Origin: Vulcanimicrobiota bacterium
GTDB lineage: Bacteria > Pseudomonadota > Gammaproteobacteria > Xanthomonadales > Rhodanobacteraceae
Reading direction: 5' to 3'
Assembly (NCBI GenBank): GCA_903970555.1
Contig: CAJCJD010000120.1
Coordinates: 1 to 64,000 of the forward strand
DNA length: 64,000 nt
Part shown: one piece after another, positions 6,580 to 15,721 of the stretch
How the letters are laid out: every line of letters begins with the position of its first letter
Position numbering within the stretch: position 1 is the first letter of the stretch
Notes under the pieces: generated by a model
Databases searched by the model: none
The model's input: only the letters and a program-made list of their open reading frames with translations
What the model was told of the DNA's origin: nothing
Translations under genes and position numbers: made by a program

Positions 6580-9500
6580 TTGTAAGGCACAAATTGAAAG
6601 GTTGCGTTTTGGTTTAGCGTATTTATCGCGCCTGGTCCAAAAGTGTAGACACTACCGTTAACGCTTAGCGAACCATTGCTAGTCAAGTTATTAATTGTGG
6701 AATTGGGAATCGTCATACTGACGATCGCCGGATCTTCCATCGCTGGGTTAGCTGCAGCAAACCAGCCTGCATCCGACTGTGACGTTGTACTCCAAAAAAC
6801 ATCACCTCCTCCTTGCTCAGCGGCTTGATTCAAACTTACCCCATTATTCACGATGTCCGCTGCGCTCGACGCACCCGTACCGTGAAATAGAACCGTATTG
6901 TCGAATTCTGCTGGGCTTGTTAAAGGAAGAGGTGCTTGTGGAAGAAGAGACGGCATCGGCGGAGGAGGTTTTGCCCCCGGAGCCATGCACTCTCCTTGCT
7001 CCATATCAACTTGATACTGCGATTGATTAGCTTCATTGGGGCCAAGCAGGCTGCCTTCCCACTCTAGCCATGCTTCGTAGGGATCTTCCTCTTCCTCATC
7101 TTGCAACCCAAGACGATCGCTGCCCATCAAAGGACTGTTGCGTACATAAGCGTATGTGCTTATCCCTCCGCGCAAGCCAGTGGGGTCACTCTCTATTTCG
7201 CGACCACTCGCCGAGTCGTAATCACGGAACCCGTTGTAATTCAGGCCGGTTTCCACATCGTAGTACTGGCCGGGGAATCGCGTGTAGAACTCACCCGTAC
7301 CCTGCGTTGGCTGATCGCCAAACGCATTGTTCAACCACGGCCAGGTGTAGTTCGTCGTGCCGCTGGTGCTGACCACTGCGCGCAGTGTGCCTAGCTGATC
7401 GGCATAGAGGTAATTGATGCCTGGCGCAGCCTTGCCCGCATCCGTGGCCGATGCGACCGGAATGCCACCGAGATACACATATTCGCGATAGTCCGTGGCG
7501 AAGTACTCGCCATACAGATTGCCGGTGCCCGCTGGGTCATACACCGTAGCGGCCTGCCCCGTGCTCGGCTCGGTGATCGTGCGCCACACCCGCTGCCCTT
7601 CACCGTTGTACTGGTAGTTGGCGATCGTGTTGCCGGCGCTGGTGATCGCCGTCAGGCGGTTGCGGTTGTCGTAACCCAGCCCGATCAGTTCGCCGTTGGC
7701 ATCGGTCATGGCCGTCGTGTTGCCGTTGGCATCCACGCTGCGACCCACGCCGCCGACACTGTTGAGCTGATGCGTGCCCGGGTTGTACGTGTAGGTTTCG
7801 GTGGCTTGGCCGGCGAGCGTCTTGCTGGTGCGATCACCGGTAGCGTTGTAGGTAAAGCTTTGCTCCACCGTGCCGCTGCCGTTAGTCAGGCTCAGCAAGT
7901 GATCGAGCGGATCGTACAGATAGGTTTCATTCGCCGGATTGGCACCTGCCGCATTGCCTTCGGCCTGGATGCGGCCTTTCGCATCGCGTAGGAAGTGCAG
8001 CGAGAGCCCGGTGCCCACCAGATCCGTCAGCCGGTAGTTGGCGTCGTAGGTGCGGGCGACCGATTGGTTATTTAGCGCGTAGGTGTAGCCGGCGACCGGA
8101 CCGAACGGTTGATAGGTCACGCCGGTGATCAACGATGTGAGCGTGCTGTCGGTATAGCTGCCGTAAGGGCCCGGTTGTTGCACGTAGCCGATGGTGTTGA
8201 CGCGGCCGTCGGCATCGAAGCCGTATTCCAGCTCAAAGCCCGAGGGGTATTGCAGGTATTTCAGGCGCCTTGCACTGGTGTAGGCATACCCGTGCAGGTA
8301 CACGGTGCTGTTGATCACCTGGCGCACTTCACGGATATCGCCCTGGTTCGTGTAACACCAGGACGTCGTGCCCGAGGCATCGGTCATGGTAGTCAGATGA
8401 CCGATGTTGAAGTTATTCGGACAGCCGCTGATCGGCGTGGCCTGATCGTAGGTGTAGGTGACATTGAGCGAAGGCTGAGCCGGATAAACCACGCCCGTAA
8501 TGCGGTTGAGGGCGTCATAGGTGTACTGGGTGACGACACCCTTGGCATCGGTGCGACTGCTGACGTTGCCAGCGGCATCGTAGGAGAGGTTGGCGGTGCC
8601 GGTGTCCGGGCTGGTCAGAACGGTTTGATCGGACAGCCCGTCGTACTGATAGGTCGTGTTGAGGCTGCTGGGGTCGGTCACGCCGGTGGTGCGATCCAGC
8701 GCATCGTAAGCGACTCCAGTCGTGGTGTTTGGCGTGAGACCATCGGTGCCGTTGTAGTCGTTGATCGTCTGGGTCAGGCGATTAAGCGCGTCGTAGCCTA
8801 GGTGTTGCTGGATGCCCAGCGCATCGGCGGAATGAACCAGGTTGCCGTTAGCGTCGTAGCTGTCGCTGTAGGTAGCGCTGAACACGGTGTGGTTGAGCCC
8901 GTCGACCACGCCGGTGAGTTGGCCCAGGGTATTGAAGGTGCGGCTGAGGCTTTTATGCAGGGCGCCGGTACTGTCGTAGACCTGCTCGGCCGTTTTGTTG
9001 CCGGCGGCATCGAGGGTGTACTGGATGCAGTTGCCCAGGGCATCGGTGATTTTGTTAAGGCGATGCGCGGTGTCGTAGCCGAAGGTCGTGGTCACGCCAT
9101 CAGGGTCGGTGATGGTTTGCACCGCGCCATAGGCGGTATAGCCGAAGAGGGTTTCGGCACCGCCGACGGTGCGCGTGGATATCCAGCCGCGCGGTGTATA
9201 GGTGGTGTCGGTGTTGACGCCGTTGGGATCGGTTATGCGAGTGATACGACCATCGGCGTCGTAGGAGGCGATGGTGGTGACATGGCCTAACGCATCGGTG
9301 ACTTGATAGAGGTCGCCAGGTTGATAGCAGGCGGCACCGGGTGTGCCGCAGCTCGTGGCGCTGGCGGCGGTGTAGTAGCTATACGACGTCGTCTGCGTGA
9401 GATCGGTGCGCGGGCCGGTGGCGGTGAGCATTAAGCCTACGAGCGGACAACCGGTGCCGACGGCGGTGCAGTAGGTGTAAGTCCAGCGGCGTACGCCAGC

Positions 9501-11246
9501 GGGGACGGTGCCGGTGTTGCTACACGTATAGCCCGTAGCAGCGCTATTCGTCGGATCGATCTGACAACGGGCGAGCGGCTCGCCCAGGCTGTTGTAGACC
9601 CACTGGGTGTTGCTGACGGTATTGCCGTTGACGTCCAGTACCGTGCGTGTCAGCGGAACGCGTAGTGTGGTGTTCCAGGTGAGGTTGGTGGTGCGTTGAT
9701 TGCTCGTACCTGATGCGTCGATCTGTTGATCGAGCAGACCGTTAACGTCGTAAGTGGTTGCCGTAACGTTGCCGTTGAAATCTGTCGTCGACGCGGGATA
9801 GCCGTTGCTGTCAAACGTGGCCGCCGCGTTAGGCTGGCCGCACGTCGGACCGCAGGGTGTGCTGACCGCGCTGGTATGCACCGAACCGTTGGGCGTCACG
9901 AAGCTCAGGGTTGTCTGTGCACCGAGGGGGTAAGTCACCGTGGAAGTGCCATTGCCGTTGTAGGTCACCGATGTGAGGTCTACAGGCACCGTGCCCGCGA
10001 GCTGCGAGGAAGTGGCTAGACCTTGGCTGTTATAACCGAGAGTGATGTATTGCACGCCCACTTCATCCACGAAGCCGGTCAGGGTTCTGGGCACTGGTGT
10101 GCCCGAGGTAGATTGGTAGACGTATTGCCGTGTGGACTTGTCCGGATAGGTGACGTTGGTAAGCAGATTGCCCGTGCCGCTGTAGCTATAGGTCAACACC
10201 CCGCTATCCGGCAGCGTCACAGTGGATACAAGGCTGTTGCTCTGGTAGACAAAGGAGAGTTGTCGACCACGTGGATCGACCACGCTCAAGAGCAATCCGG
10301 GGACAGGCGCCACGGAAGCCGGTGTACTCGACGTGCTGTAGGTCAGCGTCGTCGTGAGCTGGTTGGGGTCTTGGATGGAGACCAGTTGCCCTGCAGCGTT
10401 GTAGTTTTCGTGGTTACGGGTCGCGGCATCAAAATAGGTCCATCCGGTAATGTTGCCCGAGCCATCGGTGGATGAGGTGAGGCTATCGGGAACATCAGGA
10501 TCGGTGGTCCAGGCGGCGCCATTTTCAGTGAAGATGACCCATTGCCCATTAGGGCGATAGATCGTGGCAGTCGTGACGCCGCCGGTTGAGGCATAGGCCA
10601 AGCTACGGTCGAAACTGTGCCGCCAATTGCCGCCAATATTCGCGGGCGTTACATCAATCTGGCTGTTGTAATAGCGATGGAAACTTAGCGCACCCAAGTC
10701 AGCGTCATCTTCGTCGTGATACTCATTGCCCGTCGCCAGGTTAATGGGGTCACCTGCGCAAGGGCACGGTGGTCCCATCGTTTTTCGGGGCGTACCCAGT
10801 GGTGCAGGGAGAGCGGTGTTCCAACCCGCCTCATTGCCTGCCCCACAACAATGCCCATCGACAACGTAACCACCCGTGGGGTTAGTGACGGACATGCCAG
10901 AGTTACCAAGTCCGCAAGCGTCATCCCCCGGCCCGTTGGGTTGGGCAGCAATGAATGCTTTACAAGCCGCTAGCGCTTCAGCTGGAGAGGGGTAAGTTCC
11001 TAAGGTGACTTGAGCAGACGCACGAAACGGCACCGCCATCGCACATAAGATCACTGCGAGCGACATCAGCCGCTGGAAGGAAAAGATTTTCGCCCCGCCA
11101 CCAACTGCCACTGACCCTAAGCCGAACGTACTGATGCTCAGCAGCGGCCAGATACTTCGAACAACAGGAGAGAGGGTCAAAGTCACTTTCCGCAGACCAC
11201 ACACGACTATGCCAAGCAGCTGCTTGGCGCCACTCACACGCTTCAT
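6576..11246 (-). CDS. RHS-repeat polymorphic toxin with a possible ADP-ribosyltransferase-like tip
   Basis: A 1556-residue RHS/YD-repeat protein. A hydrophobic N-terminal region with a signal-like stretch at residues 61-79 (LAVILCAMAVPFRASAQ) precedes a DUF6531-like segment (GDPINLATGNEYHDEDD, near residue 165). Then come dozens of YD repeats (for example GYDALNRLTQTIND). The conserved RHS core end is GQYYDVETGLNYNGFRDYD, ESDPTGLRGG and YAYVRNSPLMGSDRLGL, finishing at residue 1381. The 175-residue tip after it (7103 downwards) has an acidic, Pro-rich linker, then from about residue 1452 VLFHGTGASSAADIVNNGVS, DVFWSTTSQSDAGWFAA and a C-terminal FQFVPYK. The HGT and F-x-STT elements resemble the H-Y clade of ADP-ribosyltransferases, but the expected catalytic Glu is not evident. 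ATG at 11246 has a G-rich site upstream; ATG at 11066 is an alternative that starts at the signal peptide. The immunity candidate follows. Confidence 0.85.
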   Translation of the reverse strand: MKRVSGAKQLLGIVVCGLRKVTLTLSPVVRSIWPLLSISTFGLGSVAVGGGAKIFSFQRLMSLAVILCAMAVPFRASAQVTLGTYPSPAEALAACKAFIAAQPNGPGDDACGLGNSGMSVTNPTGGYVVDGHCCGAGNEAGWNTALPAPLGTPRKTMGPPCPCAGDPINLATGNEYHDEDDADLGALSFHRYYNSQIDVTPANIGGNWRHSFDRSLAYASTGGVTTATIYRPNGQWVIFTENGAAWTTDPDVPDSLTSSTDGSGNITGWTYFDAATRNHENYNAAGQLVSIQDPNQLTTTLTYSTSSTPASVAPVPGLLLSVVDPRGRQLSFVYQSNSLVSTVTLPDSGVLTYSYSGTGNLLTNVTYPDKSTRQYVYQSTSGTPVPRTLTGFVDEVGVQYITLGYNSQGLATSSQLAGTVPVDLTSVTYNGNGTSTVTYPLGAQTTLSFVTPNGSVHTSAVSTPCGPTCGQPNAAATFDSNGYPASTTDFNGNVTATTYDVNGLLDQQIDASGTSNQRTTNLTWNTTLRVPLTRTVLDVNGNTVSNTQWVYNSLGEPLARCQIDPTNSAATGYTCSNTGTVPAGVRRWTYTYCTAVGTGCPLVGLMLTATGPRTDLTQTTSYSYYTAASATSCGTPGAACYQPGDLYQVTDALGHVTTIASYDADGRITRITDPNGVNTDTTYTPRGWISTRTVGGAETLFGYTAYGAVQTITDPDGVTTTFGYDTAHRLNKITDALGNCIQYTLDAAGNKTAEQVYDSTGALHKSLSRTFNTLGQLTGVVDGLNHTVFSATYSDSYDANGNLVHSADALGIQQHLGYDALNRLTQTINDYNGTDGLTPNTTTGVAYDALDRTTGVTDPSSLNTTYQYDGLSDQTVLTSPDTGTANLSYDAAGNVSSRTDAKGVVTQYTYDALNRITGVVYPAQPSLNVTYTYDQATPISGCPNNFNIGHLTTMTDASGTTSWCYTNQGDIREVRQVINSTVYLHGYAYTSARRLKYLQYPSGFELEYGFDADGRVNTIGYVQQPGPYGSYTDSTLTSLITGVTYQPFGPVAGYTYALNNQSVARTYDANYRLTDLVGTGLSLHFLRDAKGRIQAEGNAAGANPANETYLYDPLDHLLSLTNGSGTVEQSFTYNATGDRTSKTLAGQATETYTYNPGTHQLNSVGGVGRSVDANGNTTAMTDANGELIGLGYDNRNRLTAITSAGNTIANYQYNGEGQRVWRTITEPSTGQAATVYDPAGTGNLYGEYFATDYREYVYLGGIPVASATDAGKAAPGINYLYADQLGTLRAVVSTSGTTNYTWPWLNNAFGDQPTQGTGEFYTRFPGQYYDVETGLNYNGFRDYDSASGREIESDPTGLRGGISTYAYVRNSPLMGSDRLGLQDEEEEDPYEAWLEWEGSLLGPNEANQSQYQVDMEQGECMAPGAKPPPPMPSLLPQAPLPLTSPAEFDNTVLFHGTGASSAADIVNNGVSLNQAAEQGGGDVFWSTTSQSDAGWFAAANPAMEDPAIVSMTIPNSTINNLTSNGSLSVNGSVYTFGPGAINTLNQNATFQFVPYK

Positions 11247-11527
11247 TGGTGCCCCCCCTGTTCCCTGCGATAAACCGGCGCAACAGCATGACCGGCCAGC
11301 AAATGACTTCTATTAGTCTTTATAGCAAACCATGGTGAACATTTGTGGGGGCGACCTGCAGGACTTTTCCGACAAAGCTGATGACCGTAACGGCGAGGAG
11401 TGACAGCTTTTGTCTAAGCTAGAGAGTCCGTAGCTAAAGGTCCAACTTCCATGGTCGATAAATGACGAGTTAGTCGACATTGCGCTGATGTAACGCTCGC
11501 ATCGCTCTCATTATCAGTTGGAAAGCT

Positions 11528-11971
11528 ATGAACCAGACAACGAATGGTTCCGAGGCCTCGAAGTCCTCCTCAAGAGTTAAGTACAGGGCATGCCCGTTTC
11601 ATATAAGCGAAGCAGCGGAGGTTTGCCCTCACTGCGGAGACCCGCGTTATGCCATTCAGAATTTAGTGAAGTGCAAGGATTGCGAACGCCGCATATGTCT
11701 TACAGCACCAACGTGTCCATACTGCGGTGTCGAGCGCATTAAGCCGACCGTGTCCAACGAGGGAGGCTTCATATTTGGCAGCTTAGGCGTGTTTGTGGCG
11801 TTGCTGGCGACCACCGATAGCATGCTCACGCCCCATAGCTCACAAAGAGACATTGATAAACTCTTCAACATGACTTTGGTTGCATTCGTCGTGATAGGGA
11901 TAGCCCTTATTATTTTGATGACGATATCTAGTTGGTCGTATCGAAATCGCCAGCTTAAGAAATTAAAATAA
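11528..11971 (+). CDS. Zinc-ribbon protein with two transmembrane helices
   Basis: A 147-residue protein of unknown function. The N-terminal half has paired cysteines of zinc-ribbon type: CPFHISEAAEVCPHCG, KCKDCERRIC and CPYCGVERI. The C-terminal half has two membrane helices (FIFGSLGVFVALLATT and LVAFVVIGIALIILMTI) and a basic tail (YRNRQLKKLK), so the ribbons probably face the cytoplasm. It is AT-richer than its neighbours and alone on its strand between the RHS gene and a truncated transporter gene, suggesting it arrived with the RHS region. The start ATG at 11528 follows TTGGAAAG. No partner is evident. Confidence 0.6.
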   Translation: MNQTTNGSEASKSSSRVKYRACPFHISEAAEVCPHCGDPRYAIQNLVKCKDCERRICLTAPTCPYCGVERIKPTVSNEGGFIFGSLGVFVALLATTDSMLTPHSSQRDIDKLFNMTLVAFVVIGIALIILMTISSWSYRNRQLKKLK

Positions 11972-12034
11972 TAGTGACGCATGAGATGCTCTCGGGCATT
12001 CTGACGTCATCTGGACCAGAAATTTCAGGTCAGC

Positions 12035-12355
12035 TCAATAGAAGCTTCGCACGATCACCATGCCAACGTGTTGATGCATCATCACAATCGCAACCGACAC
12101 CATGGCCGAGCGCGGCAGGGTGAGCTCCAGGCGCATGCAAATGCCCATCGCCAGCACAAGAGCCAGCGCGGTTTTACAGGCGTGAATCAGCCGGCCACGA
12201 TCCACCGCCCAGTATTCGCGCAGTTCTTTGATGACTGGCAACAACGGGAGCGTGAACGATGGTGCGCGCATGGTGGAAGCTCGACCCGAACTGGTTGATG
12301 TTCGAAGCAGCGATACCTCATCGACACCTGATTTGTCAGTGGCGATTTTGGTCAT
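12035..12355 (-). pseudogene. Truncated FUSC-family transporter gene (N-terminal fragment)
   Basis: The 106-residue frame ends in a segment that looks like the first membrane part of FUSC/YccS (fusaric-acid resistance-like) exporters: LIHACKTALALVLAMGICMR, LTLPRSAMVSVAIVMMHQHV and GMVIVRSFY. Full-length members continue with an Arg-x-x-GT segment and several hundred more residues, but here a stop follows SFY directly and the sequence beyond it shows no FUSC similarity. I read this as a gene cut at its 3' end, probably where the RHS/zinc-ribbon DNA joined. The start ATG at 12355 has AAGGGGGA immediately upstream, closer than usual. Confidence 0.6.
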
Positions 12356-12559
12356 TCCCCCTTAAAGAGGGAGTCTTCTCCATACCACCACAGTTTCGAT
12401 GCCGCCGGGCACGACGATACACCTGCGGAACATATGTTGATTTTCAAACCCGCATATACTTTGGTATTGGTCTGCTCAATCGGCTAGTTATCGTGAGCGG
12501 CATGGCGATGAGCTTTGCATGGGATTGAACGCCGCGCAGAATCTTCTCGATTCGAACGC

Positions 12560-13690
12560 TCATCTTCCTAGCTGTAACGACAACGGAGCGTTCCCATTTT
12601 CAACGACGCCGCGCGCACTCTCGTGTGGCATGGGGCCCTGCAGGCGGACCTGGAGGGCCAGGTCAGTGCGAGAGTCGGCGTGTTCCAACGCTTCCGCATA
12701 ACCGATAGTTCCGGCGGCATAAAGCGCATATAGCGCCTGATCGAACGTTTGCATGCCGACTTCGCTGTTCTGCTTCATTGCCTCGCGAATGGTCGCGATC
12801 TCGCCCTTCTCAATGAGATCGGAAATGTAGGCGGTAACGAGCAGCAATTCCACGGCTGGAACGCGCGTACCATCGACAGCATGCAATAGTCTCTGCGAGA
12901 TCACCGCCTTGAGATTGAGCGAAAGATCGATCAGCAATTGATGTCGCGCGGTATCGGGAAAGAAATTGAGGATGCGATCGAGCGTCTGATTCGCATTGTT
13001 GGCGTGCAACGTCGACAAGCATAAATGGCCCGTTTCGGCATATGCGATGGCCTGCTGCATCGTTTCGCGATCGCGAATTTCGCCGATCATAATCACGTTT
13101 GGCGCTTCGCGCATCGCATTCTTAAGCGCATTGGCGTAGCTCAACGTGTCAATACCAACCTCGCGTTGATCGATGATCGATTGATGATGTTGATGTAAAT
13201 ATTCAACGGGATCCTCGATGGTGAGGATATGGCCACCGTGATTTCGATTCCGATGATCGAGCATCGATGCCAGCGTGGTCGATTTGCCCGAGCCGGTCGC
13301 ACCCACTACCAGGATCAAGCCGCGCGGCAACATCACCAAATCGCGCAGGGTGGAAGGCAGCCGCAAACTGTCGATTCCAGGGATCTCGGTGGAAATGTAA
13401 CGAATGGCAATCGCGATCTCGCCACGCTGGCGATAAATATTGACGCGAAAACGGCCAATGCCGGCCGGTGCGATGCCAAGATTCATCTCTAGCGTGGATT
13501 CAAATTCCTTTTGCTGTCGATCATTCATCACCGAGTAGGCGATAGCGTGCGTATCGATAGGAGTTAGTGCTTTGTCGCCTATGAAGCGCGGCGTGCCGGC
13601 GACGACAATGGAGGGCGGCGCGCCATGGCTCAGATAAAGATCGGACGCGTGCTCGGCGGCCATTGTCGCGAGCAGATCGGAAATATCCAT
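12560..13690 (-). CDS. pilU: PilU-like type IV pilus retraction ATPase
   Basis: A 376-residue hexameric secretion-type ATPase. Walker A GATGSGKST is at residues 130-138. The Asp box is ILTIEDPVEY (155-164), Walker B is NVIMIGEIRD (198-207), and the His box is GHLCLSTLHANNANQTLDRI (221-240). Length and the C-terminal part (LISDL-like region, GMQTFDQALYALYAAG, ALEHADSRTDLALQVRL) fit PilU better than PilT, which is about 30 residues shorter. PilU assists PilT in depolymerising type IVa pili at the inner membrane. Here it stands alone: no pilT or other pil gene is near. It could be the main pilU or an extra paralogue. Confidence 0.85.
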   Translation of the reverse strand: MDISDLLATMAAEHASDLYLSHGAPPSIVVAGTPRFIGDKALTPIDTHAIAYSVMNDRQQKEFESTLEMNLGIAPAGIGRFRVNIYRQRGEIAIAIRYISTEIPGIDSLRLPSTLRDLVMLPRGLILVVGATGSGKSTTLASMLDHRNRNHGGHILTIEDPVEYLHQHHQSIIDQREVGIDTLSYANALKNAMREAPNVIMIGEIRDRETMQQAIAYAETGHLCLSTLHANNANQTLDRILNFFPDTARHQLLIDLSLNLKAVISQRLLHAVDGTRVPAVELLLVTAYISDLIEKGEIATIREAMKQNSEVGMQTFDQALYALYAAGTIGYAEALEHADSRTDLALQVRLQGPMPHESARGVVENGNAPLSLQLGR

Positions 13691-14522
13691 ACCTAACTCC
13701 TCGCGATAGATGATCGCCTATGCTTTCCGCCTCACTCTACGGCTGCAACGGGCAACCAGCAAGCTCAATGCAGCCCTAAACGGAACGGGGGGAGAACTGC
13801 GCATCGTCATTTGGCTTGCACAGAGGTGAGTAGCCAATGATCGGTTTCGATTCGTTTGCCGTCGACTTCGGCACCGTGGAAAGCTTCGCTACTGCAGAAC
13901 AGTTCGCGTATTGCGGGGGTTGTCAAAGCAAGGTCAGCGAGCTCCGTGATGCACGTTTCCACGTTGCCTTCGGCGGTCTATGTAGATATTTGACCAATCG
14001 CAGCACGCGGTTGAGCAGGCATTTCTTGTGCATTCGCGTTACGCGAGATGCAGCGACTCTTCCCTCCCCTGACTACGAGACGCGAAGGTATATCGCGTGA
14101 TCGGAGCAAACGCGCTCTGCTTCATGTGGACTGACAAATGGCAATACGCCCTGTCCGACACGGAGCCGCCGGTCGCCGGTGACATGTAGGGTGAAGGCAC
14201 GGCTCCCCCTGTACGCGCCGGACGGATAGGCCGCGAAGATCCGAGCTTCCATGGCAACGATCGGATCCGGCGGCTCCGACGGGAGATATACCGCCGCGAA
14301 AACGAAGAAGGTGTGAAAGACGATCCACGTCAGGCATAGGTCATTTAAGGCATGTGGATGGGCGTCATCGCCTATCCCAGATAGCTGCGATCGGACCAGA
14401 ACAAATGTGTAGTCCTAATCCGACATGCAGTCGGGCATGTCCCTGATTCTTCGGAAACGCGCTCAGGCGCACTCTATCCAGGTCGGGCAATCATTCCTCT
14501 GCGTCCGACGTTAGCGATCCTT
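13691..14522. other. Non-coding region with no supported protein gene
   Basis: About 830 bp upstream of pilU. Open frames on both strands are short, overlap one another and encode Arg/Ser/Pro-rich sequence with no family resemblance. One frame (13837-14100, plus) has a plausible AGAGGTGAG upstream but no other support. A hairpin GACATGC/GCATGTC lies at 14422-14441. The region may hold the pilU promoter and the 5' part of a transcript that ends at the terminator at 14555. Confidence 0.4.
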
Positions 14523-14577
14523 GAGCTTCATCGACCCCCTAGGACGAAGCTCGTGGCCCCCGAAAGGGGGCCTTTTA
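14523..14577 (+). terminator. Double hairpin ending in a strong intrinsic terminator
   Basis: GAGCTTC (14523-14529) pairs with GAAGCTC (14546-14552). Directly after it, GGCCCCC-GAAA-GGGGGCC (14555-14572) with a GNRA tetraloop is followed by TTTTATT. This is a textbook terminator for plus-strand transcription, yet no plus-strand protein gene precedes it. It probably ends a small RNA or an unannotated transcript starting in the preceding few hundred bases. Confidence 0.75.
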
Positions 14578-14709
14578 TTGCCCCTCTAGCGGCTCATTAG
14601 CCAGCTGTAGCGGGGCAGGCTACATGAGGTCGAGATGCCAAGCACCGCGACCACCCCGGGCTAAACCCAAGTTACCTTTCATTAACATACCCGGCGGTAT
14701 AGTTATCCC

Positions 14710-14818
14710 ATGTCGTGAGACATCAGTCCCGCCGCCTAACCGGGCTTCCCCTCCCCGTTAAGCATTGAAAGACGGATGACCCCTAAAGCCCGCAGGCTCC
14801 CCCTTGCGGGCTTTTTTA
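14710..14818 (+). ncRNA. Candidate small RNA with its own promoter and terminator
   Basis: TATAGT at 14698-14703 can serve as a -10 box, with a weak CTTTCA -35 at 14676. About 7 bp downstream, a hairpin ATGTC-GTGA-GACAT with a GNRA loop occupies 14710-14723. The transcript would end at the perfect 10-bp stem AAAGCCCGCA (14785-14794) / TGCGGGCTTT (14805-14814) followed by a T tract. The implied RNA is about 105 nt and encodes no convincing peptide. I do not recognise a known RNA family. Confidence 0.45.
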
Positions 14819-14905
14819 TTGGCGACACCCTGGGGATTAGGGCATACGCTGACCGGCAGCGCTCCCTGAACAACGCCCTGCGCGCTTTTACGCGCAAACG
14901 CCCAA

Positions 14906-15373
14906 CTAGGAACGCTTCGAAATACGCGGATCGTTGTCCGGGTCGATGTAATCCAGCCCTAGCGGACCTATTGCGGTAACCTGCGTCACGTATTCGCCCG
15001 ATTTGGCCCAATGAAAGTGCGGCTGGTTGCCTGGCAGCACGACGACGCTGCCAGGGGCAAATGCGGTGAGTTTGTCCTCATCGAATTGCTCTCCCTGTCC
15101 GATGTAGAACACTCCCGATATCACCGTGTAGACGCGATCTTCCGGGTGCTTGTGCGGCGCAAATCTGGTGCCCCCCGGCACCTTCACCCGAATGGTAAAA
15201 GGCCCCGGCTTGGTCGGGTCTCCCACCAGGATCGCCAAATGAACAGACGGAGGGTAGGCCGCGAACGTCGTCCATTGGATGTCTTCGGCGCGGATCCCTC
15301 GGAATTGGTCCTGGCCCGGCTGATGGGCGCGAGGTGCATCTCCCGTGTGATTCGTTGCTGGCGTGTGCGGCAT
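14906..15373 (-). CDS. Cupin-domain protein
   Basis: A 155-residue single-domain cupin. The metal-binding motifs are recognisable: PHKHPEDRVYTVISGVFYIG for motif 1 and PGNQPHFHWAKSGEY for motif 2, with His/Glu/His ligands. I chose the ATG at 15373 because AAGGAGG lies at the right distance upstream. Proteins of this type are small mononuclear metal enzymes or sensors of unknown substrate. It is divergent from the iron-uptake operon; whether the same Fur-like site controls it cannot be told. Confidence 0.75.
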   Translation of the reverse strand: MPHTPATNHTGDAPRAHQPGQDQFRGIRAEDIQWTTFAAYPPSVHLAILVGDPTKPGPFTIRVKVPGGTRFAPHKHPEDRVYTVISGVFYIGQGEQFDEDKLTAFAPGSVVVLPGNQPHFHWAKSGEYVTQVTAIGPLGLDYIDPDNDPRISKRS

Positions 15374-15601
15374 GACGTTCCTCCTTCGAGGTGACACTGG
15401 GTTGCCAAGTTCGGTGCCCGTGAAAGGGAGGCCACCCCGGGTTAGACGCCGAGTCGTGTCTCTCCGGCTTCGGCAAAACAGCAATGTGATCAGAGCAGAA
15501 GCGCAAGGCCTGTTCTATCGGACGATGGTATCGGCGACACCCCTCCGACGCGGCCACCTTCTCGTGACTGGCCTGGCTTGTCCTCGATCACTGAAAACAA
15601 T

Positions 15602-15616
15602 TGCGAATCATTCTCA
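15602..15616. promoter_or_regulatory. Fur-box-like site
   Basis: TGCGAATCATTCTCA matches the 7-1-7 Fur core (TGATAATnATTATCA) at 12 of 15 positions. It lies 106 bp upstream of the first gene of the DUF3649-PepSY-DUF3325-TonB receptor operon, which is the sort of unit Fur represses when iron is plentiful. Confidence 0.65.
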
Positions 15617-15721
15617 CTTGTGATCTTATATCAGGGCTGTCAGCAATTCCCGTCACCCAGCCAGCACCTTCAAGCCCGGTTCGCAGACAGAGCGATTTTC
15701 CAGCACCTTTCTAGAGTCTGC

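Noticed and set aside
8109-9290. Two plus-strand frames inside the RHS gene
   Set aside because: Antisense to the YD repeats; the repetitive Gly/Val/Ala pattern reflects the repeats on the other strand.
12259-12528. 89-codon plus-strand frame upstream of pilU's 3' end
   Set aside because: Overlaps the FUSC fragment on the other strand and has no features of a protein family.
13837-14100. 87-codon plus-strand frame with a fair ribosome site
   Set aside because: No family resemblance and unusual residue make-up; support is too weak to call a gene.
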